Source: Prolixibacteraceae bacterium (GTDB lineage Bacteria; Bacteroidota; Bacteroidia; Bacteroidales; Prolixibacteraceae). Taken from it: a DNA stretch of 35,921 nt. The translations under genes and the position numbers were made by a program. The notes under the pieces are model-generated. The model was not told where the DNA came from and ran no database searches. It saw only the letters and a list, made by a program, of their open reading frames with translations. Where the stretch lies: NCBI GenBank assembly GCA_025355875.1, contig JANXYV010000012.1, positions 1-35,921 of the forward strand, read 5' to 3'. Below are positions 25,474 through 32,334 of the stretch, piece by piece (the first letter of the stretch is position 1; every line of letters starts with the position of its first letter).

Positions 25474-26583
25474 CTATTTCAGGACGATCCGTTTTCCGCC
25501 TTTCTGAACCGATTCGCGAATGGCATCGATAATGATCATGTCGCGCAAACCTTCTTCTCCAGGCGTTTTGCAAGGCCGTTTTTCGATGATAGACAGGCAC
25601 ATTTCATCCATTTGAGCAGCTTGCTGATTCATTTCAGGAAAGTCGAACGATTTGCCATCAGGAAGAAATCCGTGAATTCCACCATAACCGCTGAAAGGAC
25701 GCAAACCATATTCACCTCGCTCAGCATTAATATTCAGGAAGTTGACATTGGCCGCAAGCGTGGTGGTACAATTTGCTACAATATTTCCCGGAAATTCGAG
25801 CTGGAAAGTAGTCGTTTCATCCACACCCTCAAAGACTTCGGGCGCAGTATTAAACATTTGGGCAGTAACAGCAACAGGCTCGAGACCAGTAGCATAACGC
25901 GCTGCCTGCAAAGGATACGGTCCCATGTCCATCATGGCGCCACCGCCGAATTTGCTTTTTGCTTTCCAATGATCGTTTGGCCGTTCCATCCTCCAGCCTG
26001 CCGATGCATGAACCATCGAAATATCCCCAAAAGGCTTGTCTTTGGCCATCTTCATGATGTGCTGGGTATACGGCTCATAGTGAAGCCGGTAGCCAATTGA
26101 AAGCGAAACGCCTGCCTTTTGACAGGCCGCAATCATTTCACGGCACTCAGCAGCATTCAAAGCCATGGGTTTTTCGCAAATAACCTGTTTCCCGGCCTTG
26201 GCGGCCCGGAGTACAAATTCTTTGTGCATGCTGTTGGGTAAAACAATATAAATCACATCGATAGCCGGATTTTTGGCAATTTCGTCGAAGTTCTGGTAAT
26301 TGTAAATGTTCGTCTTCGGAATGTTGTATTTCTCTCCGTACTTTTTGGCTTTTTCCGGAGTGCCGGTTACCAAACCGGTAAGTTTCACATTCTGAGTTTT
26401 CTGCAGGGCAGGCATCAATTCATCGACTGAATAATAACCCAGACCTACCAGGGCAATGCCCAGTTTCTTGCTCTCGCCCAACGACCGGGCTGAAGAAATG
26501 AATGGAATTGAAGAGAGTCCGGTGGCAAGCGCTGCTGCCGACATCTGGGTCAGGAAAGTCCTGCGATTGAGATGGTTGTTCAT
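25474..26583 (-). CDS. Gfo/Idh/MocA oxidoreductase with Tat signal
   Basis: 369 aa. Tat signal (NRRTFLTQMSAAALATGLSS). Rossmann motif KLGIALVGLGYYSVDELMPA, then VIYIVLPNSMHKEFVLRAA and the complete family motif QVICEKPMALN with catalytic EKP. The C-terminal half keeps GGGAMMDMGPYPLQAARYA. It resembles glucose-fructose-oxidoreductase-like exported dehydrogenases that act on sugars in the periplasm. It stands alone with its own -7 box at 26607-26614. Of the three such proteins in the window, only this one has the textbook EKP. Confidence 0.93.
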   Translation of the reverse strand: MNNHLNRRTFLTQMSAAALATGLSSIPFISSARSLGESKKLGIALVGLGYYSVDELMPALQKTQNVKLTGLVTGTPEKAKKYGEKYNIPKTNIYNYQNFDEIAKNPAIDVIYIVLPNSMHKEFVLRAAKAGKQVICEKPMALNAAECREMIAACQKAGVSLSIGYRLHYEPYTQHIMKMAKDKPFGDISMVHASAGWRMERPNDHWKAKSKFGGGAMMDMGPYPLQAARYATGLEPVAVTAQMFNTAPEVFEGVDETTTFQLEFPGNIVANCTTTLAANVNFLNINAERGEYGLRPFSGYGGIHGFLPDGKSFDFPEMNQQAAQMDEMCLSIIEKRPCKTPGEEGLRDMIIIDAIRESVQKGGKRIVLK

Positions 26584-26606
26584 AATCGTTTCAAATTAGG
26601 TTTATC

Positions 26607-26614
26607 CAAAGATA
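26607..26614 (-). promoter_or_regulatory. -7 box of the Gfo/Idh/MocA gene
   Basis: The minus strand reads TATCTTTG, a full TAnnTTTG match, 23 bases before the ATG at 26583. A partial -33 (ATTG) lies 22 bases upstream. Position and match are good; the -33 element is weak. Confidence 0.5.
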
Positions 26615-26738
26615 AAAGAAACGAAACATTAAATTGCAATTTTCATTTTTAAAGAGACTATTAACCGAGAAAAACAAAAGATTATCCGCTACGCGGAATT
26701 TGATTGACCAGTTACTACTGTTTTACAATACTTTATGC

Positions 26739-27424
26739 GGGGTATACAACAAAATTCCCTTTTAAAAAAATCGGTATAGGCGCTAAGACCACCCAACTTA
26801 AATTATTGATTGTGTGTATTTTAATTCAATGACAAACTCCAAATATCTTTACAAAATGCATTTCACTACCAAAAATCGAAACCCTGAAAAGGGTTGACTG
26901 TGAATAACCCCCAATGCAATTGGGGGGTAAGGATGCACTCAAGGAACCCGGAACCCCATAGGGGTTCAATCATAACACACTATAATTCAACCCTTACAGG
27001 GTTGTTTTGTGTGAGTGTTTCACATCCCCCGGTTACGTTTCACTTCACCAGGGGATATTCACAGTTAACTCCTTCGGAGTTAGAACTAAAATTTGACATC
27101 ACAAATTTGGGCAGCTTAAAAAACTGTCCGAATAAAAAAATATCCACGAAGTGGTTGAATGTGAATAGCCCTGAACAAAACTCAGGAAAAAAATGAAGGT
27201 AATTTTCAGCAACCCTGCAAAGGGTTGAATTTTTTTACTTTGATATTCAACCCTTTGCAGGGTTGTTTGCCATTGCTGCCATTTTACCCCGGATTTCATC
27301 CGGGGCTATTGACATTAAATCCCTTCAGGATTTCAATGAGGATTCGCAATTGGAAAATAGATTTATCAGTTGGTGAATCTTATCGAACACCCCGGAAATT
27401 TCTCCGTAGGAGATTTTGTATGGT
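26739..27424. repeat. Hairpin-array composite element, copy A
   Basis: This fills most of a 908-bp stretch with no gene. The left end GGGGTATACAACAAAATTCC (26739-26758) is inverted, in worn form, at 27409-27424 (ACAAAATCTCC on the minus strand). Between them are at least nine small hairpins, including AACCCT-GAAA-AGGGTT (26880-26895), AACCCC-ATA-GGGGTT (26952-26966), AACCCT-TAC-AGGGTT (26989-27003), TAACTCC-TTC-GGAGTTA (27066-27082) and CCAC-GAA-GTGG (27144-27154), then a paired module at 27210-27265 and AAATCC-CTTCA-GGATTT (27317-27333). TGTSAATArCCC cores lie at 26899, 27052, 27160 and 27303. The open frames here are shadows. Confidence 0.65.
27210..27265. repeat. Perfect 21-bp inverted repeat made of two hairpins
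   Basis: The 21 bases at 27210-27230 are the exact reverse complement of 27245-27265, with a 14-base T-rich spacer. Each arm is itself a hairpin (AACCCT, 4-nt loop, AGGGTT). The same module, one mismatch apart in the stem, recurs at about 31079-31126 in copy B. Confidence 0.75.
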
Positions 27425-27491
27425 AGATAAATCAGCCCTCCGAATGCAGCTTACCTTGTAGAGGATAAACTAAAAAAATACATAAACCAAA

Positions 27492-27962
27492 TCATTCCGT
27501 CAGATCGCCAATAACCGCACCGGTTGCCCTGATTAAATCTTCCGGATTAAGTTTGAGTTGCAAGCCACGCTGGCCGGCACTCACATAAATGCAGTCAAAA
27601 AGCTGACAGACTTCGTCGATGAAAATAGGATATGGCCTTTTCATTCCCAATGGAGAACAACCACCACGGATGTATCCGGTTAATCCCAGCAATTCCTTTT
27701 GATGGACCATTGCGCAGTTTTTGTTTTCGGAAATTTTGGCCGCTTTCTTTAAATCAACCTCAGCATTACCGGGAACTACACAAACAAAAACGCCTGTTTT
27801 ATCGCCGCGGAGGACCAGCGTTTTGAAAATCTTCTCCACATCCTGACCGATTTTTTTTGCCAGTGTTGTGGCGCTCAGGTTGTTTTCATCTACCTCGTAT
27901 TCGGCCAGTTCATATCCGATTCCGGCGGCATCGAGCAGGCGGGCAGCATTGGTCTTCTTCAT
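27492..27962 (-). CDS. ybaK: YbaK/EbsC-family Cys-tRNA(Pro) deacylase
   Basis: 156 aa from ATG at 27962; a TTG 15 bases upstream is rejected. Single editing domain of the YbaK/ProX fold: EKIFKTLVLRGDKTGVFVCV (with the conserved Lys), VDLKKAAKISENKNCAMV, then the substrate loop GYIRGGCSPLGMKRPYPIFI and YVSAGQRGLQLKLNPEDLI. It hydrolyses Cys mischarged on tRNA(Pro), in trans to prolyl-tRNA synthetase. It lies 76 bp downstream of the mutarotase gene, with a C-rich hairpin repeat in the gap. Confidence 0.9.
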   Translation of the reverse strand: MKKTNAARLLDAAGIGYELAEYEVDENNLSATTLAKKIGQDVEKIFKTLVLRGDKTGVFVCVVPGNAEVDLKKAAKISENKNCAMVHQKELLGLTGYIRGGCSPLGMKRPYPIFIDEVCQLFDCIYVSAGQRGLQLKLNPEDLIRATGAVIGDLTE

Positions 27963-27977
27963 GACAGCCTCCCCCAA

Positions 27978-27996
27978 CCCCCTCCAAAAGAGGGGG
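27978..27996. repeat. C-rich hairpin in the 5' leader of ybaK
   Basis: CCCCCTC (27978-27984) pairs with GAGGGGG (27990-27996) over a 5-nt loop. The minus-strand transcript would carry GGAGGGGGTTGGGGGAGG directly before GCTGTC and the ATG at 27962. This purine run resembles a Shine-Dalgarno sequence, rare in this window. It may set the level of ybaK translation or be a neutral repeat insertion. Confidence 0.5.
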
Positions 27997-28038
27997 CTTT
28001 CGCATCAGACTTCCGAATCATATACTTCAAGTTCGTTC

Positions 28039-28950
28039 TTAATACAATTTGTCCTCCAAGCCAATGATCACCGAAGTTTCATATGATTCTCCCGGAGCCA
28101 GTGAAACCGGATAATCAAAAGCATTGGTTGCTTCCACGCAAACAAAGGTTTCATAAGCATCTTCCGGCAAATCGTCCATCCGGGCACAGGCATCTTCGCC
28201 GGGATTCCATACGGTGGTCACCTTGCTTCCCGATTTCTCGGCCCGGATCCGACGGTTAAAGACATGATCCTCAATAATGACCTGCGATTCGGTATTCAGG
28301 TAATGACGGGTCAGTGGCTCGTGAATCTGCAACGGTTCTTCCTCCTGAATGCCATATTCTCCGGTCAGCTGGTTAAAATAGCTTCTTCCCTGAAGCCCCT
28401 CAATTGATAAATTGTCGAGGGCCGACAATCCAAAATAGCTATGAAGGGCGCAACCATATTCAAACGGTTCGTCCGAAGTATTCGTCACGTTCAGGCTGAC
28501 GACCAGGGTGAGACCCACGGTAATAGTGAGTTCGGCGCAAAAATCGTACGGCCAAAGTTCTTTGGTTTCTTCCGAAGAATTCAGTCGCAGTTTCACGACC
28601 GTTTCGCCTGAAGGTTTGGTCGCTGTTCCGAAAACGTCCCAATACATCAGCCGGGCAAATCCGTGCTGGGGCTTCTCCGGATCGGTTTTGTGCGGGCCAA
28701 ACCATGGAAAACAAACCGGAATCCCGCCACGGATGGCTTTTCCTTCTTCAAAAAAGCTATCCGGACTCATCCAGAGCAGATCCATCGAACTCCGCGGCCT
28801 GAAGGAGGTGATCTGTCCGCCATACAGGCAAATATCGGCATCGCCCAGTTTGTTCGAAACGGTGACAAACACCAGTTCATTTTCGAGTTCGGCGAACCCA
28901 AGTTCCCCTTCAATGCTGAACTTTTCGTCCAGTTCGTCAATGTCAATCAT
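28039..28950 (-). CDS. yeaD: D-hexose-6-phosphate mutarotase (YeaD-like aldose 1-epimerase)
   Basis: 303 aa, cytoplasmic. Galactose-mutarotase beta-sandwich of the YeaD branch: GGIPVCFPWFGPH (75-87), QHGFARLMYW (H96, R100), YGCALHSYFGLS (H170) and CVEATNAFDYP (E273 as catalytic base). It interconverts alpha and beta anomers of hexose 6-phosphates. Upstream of ybaK in the same direction, with a shared transcript likely. The 444-bp gap on its 5' side contains repeats and no recognisable promoter box. Confidence 0.9.
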   Translation of the reverse strand: MIDIDELDEKFSIEGELGFAELENELVFVTVSNKLGDADICLYGGQITSFRPRSSMDLLWMSPDSFFEEGKAIRGGIPVCFPWFGPHKTDPEKPQHGFARLMYWDVFGTATKPSGETVVKLRLNSSEETKELWPYDFCAELTITVGLTLVVSLNVTNTSDEPFEYGCALHSYFGLSALDNLSIEGLQGRSYFNQLTGEYGIQEEEPLQIHEPLTRHYLNTESQVIIEDHVFNRRIRAEKSGSKVTTVWNPGEDACARMDDLPEDAYETFVCVEATNAFDYPVSLAPGESYETSVIIGLEDKLY

Positions 28951-29394
28951 GAGAATTATAAATTATAAATTGAAAAGCCAAGCCACCAATACACTAAAAA
29001 ATAGAAGTTTACCCATATTCACAAAATTCTATAGAACCATCCTCTTTATTTCCATCTCACATCTTTGGTACATTAAAAATTCCTGAGAACCGGGTTTTGG
29101 TTTTTAAAACCTGAAGGGTTGTCATGATTAAAGCAAGTGTTTGATAATGCTGTCTTAAACCACGAAGTGGTGACATAATCTTTCATGCCTTCCTGCCCGC
29201 GGCAGGCGGGCGGTATTTTTAACTCCTTCTCATCCAGATTTTCTACCATCCTATCATGCCTTCGGCATTAAAGTCTATATTTTCCTGCGCAAGGTAAGAA
29301 TCATTTTTAACAGATAAAAAACCGTTTCGAAGGAAATCGCCGAAATCCAAAACATTCAGGACGAAAAACGGTTATTACATTGAACGAACAATAA
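28951..29394. repeat. Gene-free stretch with scattered hairpins
   Basis: No gene is seen. Hairpins include ACCAC-GAA-GTGGT (29159-29171), CCTGCC-CGC-GGCAGG (29192-29206) and ATGCC-TTC-GGCAT (29256-29268), the same style as the arrays at 27 kb and 31 kb but without their shared ends. Directly before the cupin gene, AACCGTTT (29320-29327) and AAACGGTT (29366-29373) form an inverted repeat 38 bp apart, which could be an operator or part of the leader. Confidence 0.5.
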
Positions 29395-29742
29395 ATGAAG
29401 AAAATGAAGGTTACCAAATACTTGGAACAGCCCGTCAATCCAAACCCCCATGGCGTTGACGTGCGAAAATTGTACGACAAGGAATCGGCCCAGGTGATGC
29501 ACATTACCCTGCAGCCCGGCGAGGCACTGAAACCTCACAAAACCCCGGTCGACGTGTTTTTTGTGGTGCTCGAAGGAACTCCGACCATTTTGGTCGGTGA
29601 AGAAGAATTGGTTTGCGAAAAGGATGAATTGATTGAAAGTCCGGCGCACATCGTTCACAACCTATCCAATGCAGCCCTGAATATTGCCCGTATTTTGGTG
29701 GTGAAAGCGCCCCGGCCAACGACTCTGTCACGAGTTTTGTAG
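29395..29742 (+). CDS. Small cupin-domain protein
   Basis: 115 aa single-domain cupin. Cupin motif 1 is ALKPHKTPVDVFFVVLEGTP (H48, E60), motif 2 ESPAHIVHNLSNAALNIARI (H85 or H88). The second His of motif 1 (HxH) is replaced, so metal binding may be incomplete. Many such proteins are isomerases, dioxygenases or ligand sensors; nothing here decides. Start at 29395 or at the next ATG, 29404. It is monocistronic, with repeats on both sides. Confidence 0.82.
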   Translation: MKKMKVTKYLEQPVNPNPHGVDVRKLYDKESAQVMHITLQPGEALKPHKTPVDVFFVVLEGTPTILVGEEELVCEKDELIESPAHIVHNLSNAALNIARILVVKAPRPTTLSRVL

Positions 29743-29895
29743 GTCTGTTCGTAATCTGAATAATCTATTTTGCCACGAAGGCATGAAGACTCAAAGCTCC
29801 ACTAGGAATATACAACAGAGATTCAATGCTTTGGGCATCTTGGGGCTTGGTAGCTGGTAAAATTTTAATGCGGGAAATGTGATACTGCACCTCAA

Positions 29896-29935
29896 CTCAG
29901 GATCGGACTCCAAGTCGGCCCCGGAGTAATGGCAA
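29896..29935 (+). repeat. 40-bp direct repeat, copy 1
   Basis: Begins CTCAGGATCGGACTCCAAGT and ends GAGTAATGGCAA. It aligns without gaps to 30435-30474 (32/40 by eye) and 31341-31380 (31/40). It lies 14 bp beyond the stop codon of the DUF2442 remnant. Confidence 0.7.
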
Positions 29936-29949
29936 AAAGAAGTTTTAGA

Positions 29950-30350
29950 TTATTTGCTGTCCAGATAAAGTGTATCTGGACAAAGATCAGCGCCATTAGC
30001 CCATTGGATACTTCCCAAAAATGGTTTAAGTACTGGAAATGAAATAATGTCGTATAATTTGGTTTGCAATTCTGACTCACCCCCATCACACCTTCGGTGT
30101 TCTGCCCCCTCTCTTCGCGAAGAGAGGGGGGAAGGCCGATTTATCGGACTTCGGGGTGAGTAATATAAAACACGACAGTAAATTATTCCTATTACTTAAC
30201 AGAATTGAATAAGCTTAAATCCTTTAATTCACCAAAAATGCCAATTGCTAAATATGGTTTGACATCAAAATGTCTTATTTCTCCGTTGCTAAACGAAATT
30301 AAAAGAAGAAAATCATTTTCAGGTTTTACATTGGTCACTGTTGGATTCAT
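29950..30350 (-). pseudogene. DUF2442 gene split by a 168-bp MITE-like insertion
   Basis: From ATG at 30350 the frame reads MNPTVTNVKPENDF, then GEIRHFDVKPYLAIGIFGEL, then LKDLSLFNSVK, and stops at 30192 inside the insert. The missing C-terminus, PFLGSIQWANGADLCPDTLY followed by LDSK and TAA (29950-29952), resumes beyond it. Deleting 30029-30196 plus one TA copy leaves 231 bases, exactly 77 codons, with no other defect. DUF2442 proteins are small and often paired with DUF4160 proteins in toxin-antitoxin-like or regulatory pairs; a DUF4160-like remnant lies 7 bp upstream. The clean reading frame suggests a fairly recent disruption. Confidence 0.88.
30029..30196. mobile_element. MITE-like element with TA duplication and cloverleaf-like interior
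   Basis: 168 bp, non-coding. Ends AGTACTGGAAAT (30029) and, inverted, AGTAATAGGAAT (from 30196) match at 18 of 25 positions. TA flanks both ends (30027-30028 and 30197-30198), and only one TA is needed to restore the host gene, so TA is the target duplication, as in Tc1/mariner/IS630-type transposition. The interior folds as an outer stem ACTCACCCC/GGGGTGAGT (30075-30083/30153-30161) enclosing three hairpins at 30088-30100, 30105-30130 (a perfect 26-nt palindrome) and 30136-30147. There is no transposase in the window, so it would have to move in trans. Confidence 0.8.
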
Positions 30351-30357
30351 AGGATTA

Positions 30358-30429
30358 TCACTTTAATGGATCGATCTTGAAAATAACCAGTTTCCTTTAT
30401 ACCTTCAGGTCAATGATCAAGTTCAAATT
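30358..30429 (-). pseudogene. DUF4160-like C-terminal remnant
   Basis: Directly upstream of the DUF2442 start, the minus strand reads NLNLIIDLKV, stop, RKLVIFKIDPLK and TGA (30358-30360). The ending FKIDPLK and the position before DUF2442 are typical of the C-terminus of DUF4160 proteins. There is an in-frame stop, and nothing recognisable remains further upstream, where the 40-bp repeat begins at 30435. The fragment is short, so the call rests mainly on the tail motif and gene order. Confidence 0.45.
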
Positions 30430-30434
30430 CTCTT

Positions 30435-30474
30435 CTCAGAACCTAACTCCAGGTCAGACCCAGAGTAATGGCAA
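30435..30474 (+). repeat. 40-bp direct repeat, copy 2
   Basis: Begins CTCAGAACCTAACTCCAGGT and ends GAGTAATGGCAA; same orientation as copies 1 and 3. It truncates or borders the DUF4160-like remnant and lies 5 bp from the end of the next gene's stop codon. Confidence 0.65.
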
Positions 30475-30479
30475 TTCTT

Positions 30480-30887
30480 CTACCAAAGTGCAGTGTTTTT
30501 CAATGCTTCTCTGAGGGCAGGATCCTTTTCAGCAGCGGATTTCAGAGCTTTGATGATCCGTTCAGTTTTATTTTCAACCGGGGCGAGAGTGGTACGGCGG
30601 TCATAGATAATAAACCCAATCAATCCAAAAATTGACATTAAAACCAGACCGAAACCCCACCTGAAATAGCTGTCGAACTTATCTTCAAGCCGGTTAATCT
30701 GAGTCTGAAAGTTATCCATCCGCTTGTCTAAAGCATCGACTTTGGCTTCAAGTGTTTCCATGCGGGCCTCAGTACGGACAGCACGATCCCGGTCTGCCAG
30801 AGTATAAGGAACAGTTACCTGAGATTCCTGGGCGTTCAACCCGGAAATTAGAAGTAAAGCAGCGATAAAAATGAAGAATCGTTTCAT
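30480..30887 (-). CDS. Small exported coiled-coil membrane protein
   Basis: 135 aa from ATG at 30887, chosen over a longer frame starting at 30926 because it begins directly with a signal peptide (MKRFFIFIAALLLISGLNAQ). A coiled coil follows (VRTEARMETLEAKVDALDKR to about residue 72), then one transmembrane helix (FGLVLMSIFGLIGFIIY) and a short cytoplasmic helical tail ending LREALKNTALW. No enzymatic motif. The layout resembles small membrane-anchored scaffold or sensor proteins of unknown role. It is flanked by the 40-bp repeat on one side and composite element B on the other. Confidence 0.72.
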   Translation of the reverse strand: MKRFFIFIAALLLISGLNAQESQVTVPYTLADRDRAVRTEARMETLEAKVDALDKRMDNFQTQINRLEDKFDSYFRWGFGLVLMSIFGLIGFIIYDRRTTLAPVENKTERIIKALKSAAEKDPALREALKNTALW

Positions 30888-30949
30888 TGCCTGATATTTA
30901 ATACGAAGGTAAGAAAAAATTTGCAATTCTATTATTTACAATTTACAAG

Positions 30950-31261
30950 GGGGTACGACAAAATTCCATTTTTGAAAAATTAACCATAAAGTGGTTGAAT
31001 GTGAATAGCCCAGGGCTTCGGCTTGAGCTCAGCCGAACGGTGAAACTCGTGGGGTACGGGAAAGATAGGTTTTGTAATCCTGCAAAGGGTTGAATTTGTT
31101 TGTTTTTTACATTCAACCCTTTGCCGGGTTGCTGTTCATTATCATTATTTTACACCGGATTTCATTCAGGGCTATTGACATAAAATCCCTTCAGGATTTA
31201 AAAAAATATTTGTCTGCTGAATAGCTGAAATTATCCATTTGGGAATTTTGTAGCACACCCC
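30950..31261. repeat. Hairpin-array composite element, copy B
   Basis: 312 bp bounded by inverted ends: GGGGTACGACAAAATTCC (30950-30967) and, reversed, GGGAATTTTGTAGCACACCC (31241-31260). The inner order matches copy A: AGTGGTTGAATGTGAATAGCCC (30990-31011), the paired hairpins CCTGCAAAGGGTTGAAT and ATTCAACCCTTTGCCGGG (about 31079-31126), CCGGATTTCATTCAGGGCTA (31155-31174) and AAATCC-CTTCA-GGATTT (31183-31199). No coding capacity and no clear target duplication were seen. Confidence 0.65.
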
Positions 31262-31299
31262 TTTCCTATCAATCCCATAGGGATGGTTCATGTTGTAAA

Positions 31300-31317
31300 C
31301 CACCGATTTATCGGTGG
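31300..31317. repeat. Hairpin next to copy B
   Basis: CCACCGA-TTTA-TCGGTGG is a 7-bp stem with a 4-nt loop. The CCGATTTATCGG core is the same as the third hairpin of the MITE-like element (30136-30147). ATCCCATAGGGAT (about 31272-31284) is another palindrome beside it. Confidence 0.5.
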
Positions 31318-31340
31318 GGACATACAACCGTGCAGTTCTG

Positions 31341-31380
31341 CTCAGAGCCCGACCCGAAGTCGGCCCCGGAGTAGTGATAA
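31341..31380 (+). repeat. 40-bp direct repeat, copy 3
   Basis: Begins CTCAGAGCCCGACCCGAAGT and continues CGGCCCCGGAGTAGTGATAA, in the same orientation as copies 1 and 2. Copies 2 and 3 bracket the small coiled-coil gene and composite element B. Confidence 0.65.
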
Positions 31381-32334
31381 GCGGACCCACGGCACCTATA
31401 CCCGCAAAAAACCGCACAACCGCTCGATTTCTTTACGCGAATATTCTCCTTTTGAACCCTTTATTTCCGATAATGGAACAATCTTTCTGTGCTCATCGTC
31501 AACTGCGAAGAGCACATACCCTATGTCCGCAAGTTAACATTCGCTGTTTGTATATTAAATAAACCGACGTATACATCTGGTAATCAGCCAAAAAAAACAC
31601 TTCATTTATTTTTGGGATCAGCCGATTTGTGTTATATTTACTTACTGAACTTTCAGGTTTATTCCAGCACAGTCGAAACCGGTGAAGGTTTGGCAGCCAT
31701 TTTGCATTTCGTAACGGTTGCGATGGCTTTCATCCTGAATTGCAAAAATATACACGAGTACGACTTGAACGGATGGAAAGGAAAGTCGCATAAAAAACGA
31801 CCTGCGCGAATGTCGGATGATCAACGTTTATCTTGAGGATTTGAAAGGATTAACTTGTTCGTGATCGGTCGGTCGTAACACAGCCGGTGGATGGATTTCA
31901 ATTCATTGCCCCGGCCACCGAAATTTGGAATTATTGGATTTGCAGCATATATGAACCACCATCAGGAAATAATAACTTGCTTATTATGTCTTGTCATTTA
32001 CGTCGCCCCATGGGATAAATCCCTCCGGAGCCGGCGAAATGATCGGTGTCATCTATATTCAAATCCCTTCAGAGCTTTTAATTCCTTTTTCCTGATTCCT
32101 TTTTCCAATTTTTTTTCCTCTATACAATCAAACGGGCAGTATCCGCGATTAGTACAAAAAGTCTCCGGTTTATTTGCATCCACCAATCTTTCTTCCCTTA
32201 CGTTCTGCAAATCCAATAGGGAGAGAACACGAACCGATGCCGTCCGTGCCGATGGTTTTTCTTCGCTGGTTCATCAGGAAGAAGCAAGTCCAAAACAGGA
32301 TTCGTTTGTTTCTGGTCCGGATTTACTGCTGCGT
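31381..32334. other. Gene-free stretch before the adhesin
   Basis: About 950 bp with no recognisable gene. Short open frames exist (for example 31489-31836 plus) but show no domain, signal or plausible composition. Around 32010-32090 the sequence (GCCCCATGGGAT, AAATCCCTTCAGAGC) looks like a decayed copy of the right half of the composite repeats. The adhesin frame is open from 31879, with one ATG at 31951 that would add 128 unlikely residues before the signal peptide. It may be a long leader. Confidence 0.45.
31611..31640 (+). promoter_or_regulatory. Possible promoter for the adhesin
   Basis: TTTG (31611-31614), an 18-bp spacer and TATATTTA (31633-31640, 7 of 8 to TAnnTTTG). The spacing is one base short of usual and the start codon is far (about 690 bp), so this is weak evidence. 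Confidence 0.22.

Noticed and set aside
25363-26100. 245-aa plus-strand frame opposite the second Tat-exported Gfo/Idh/MocA gene
   Set aside because: Antisense shadow; it also runs through the end of the esterase gene in another frame.
26894-27196. 100-aa open frame within the hairpin array
   Set aside because: It is built from translated palindromes, has no recognisable domain and overlaps the repeat modules, so it is not a gene.
26875-27340. Regularly spaced short repeats that could suggest a CRISPR array
   Set aside because: The hairpins differ in sequence and spacing and have no constant direct repeat, and no cas genes are present.
31489-31836. 115-aa plus-strand frame between copy B and the adhesin
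   Set aside because: No domain, signal or coding-like composition; crosses a possible promoter. Treated as leader or intergenic sequence.
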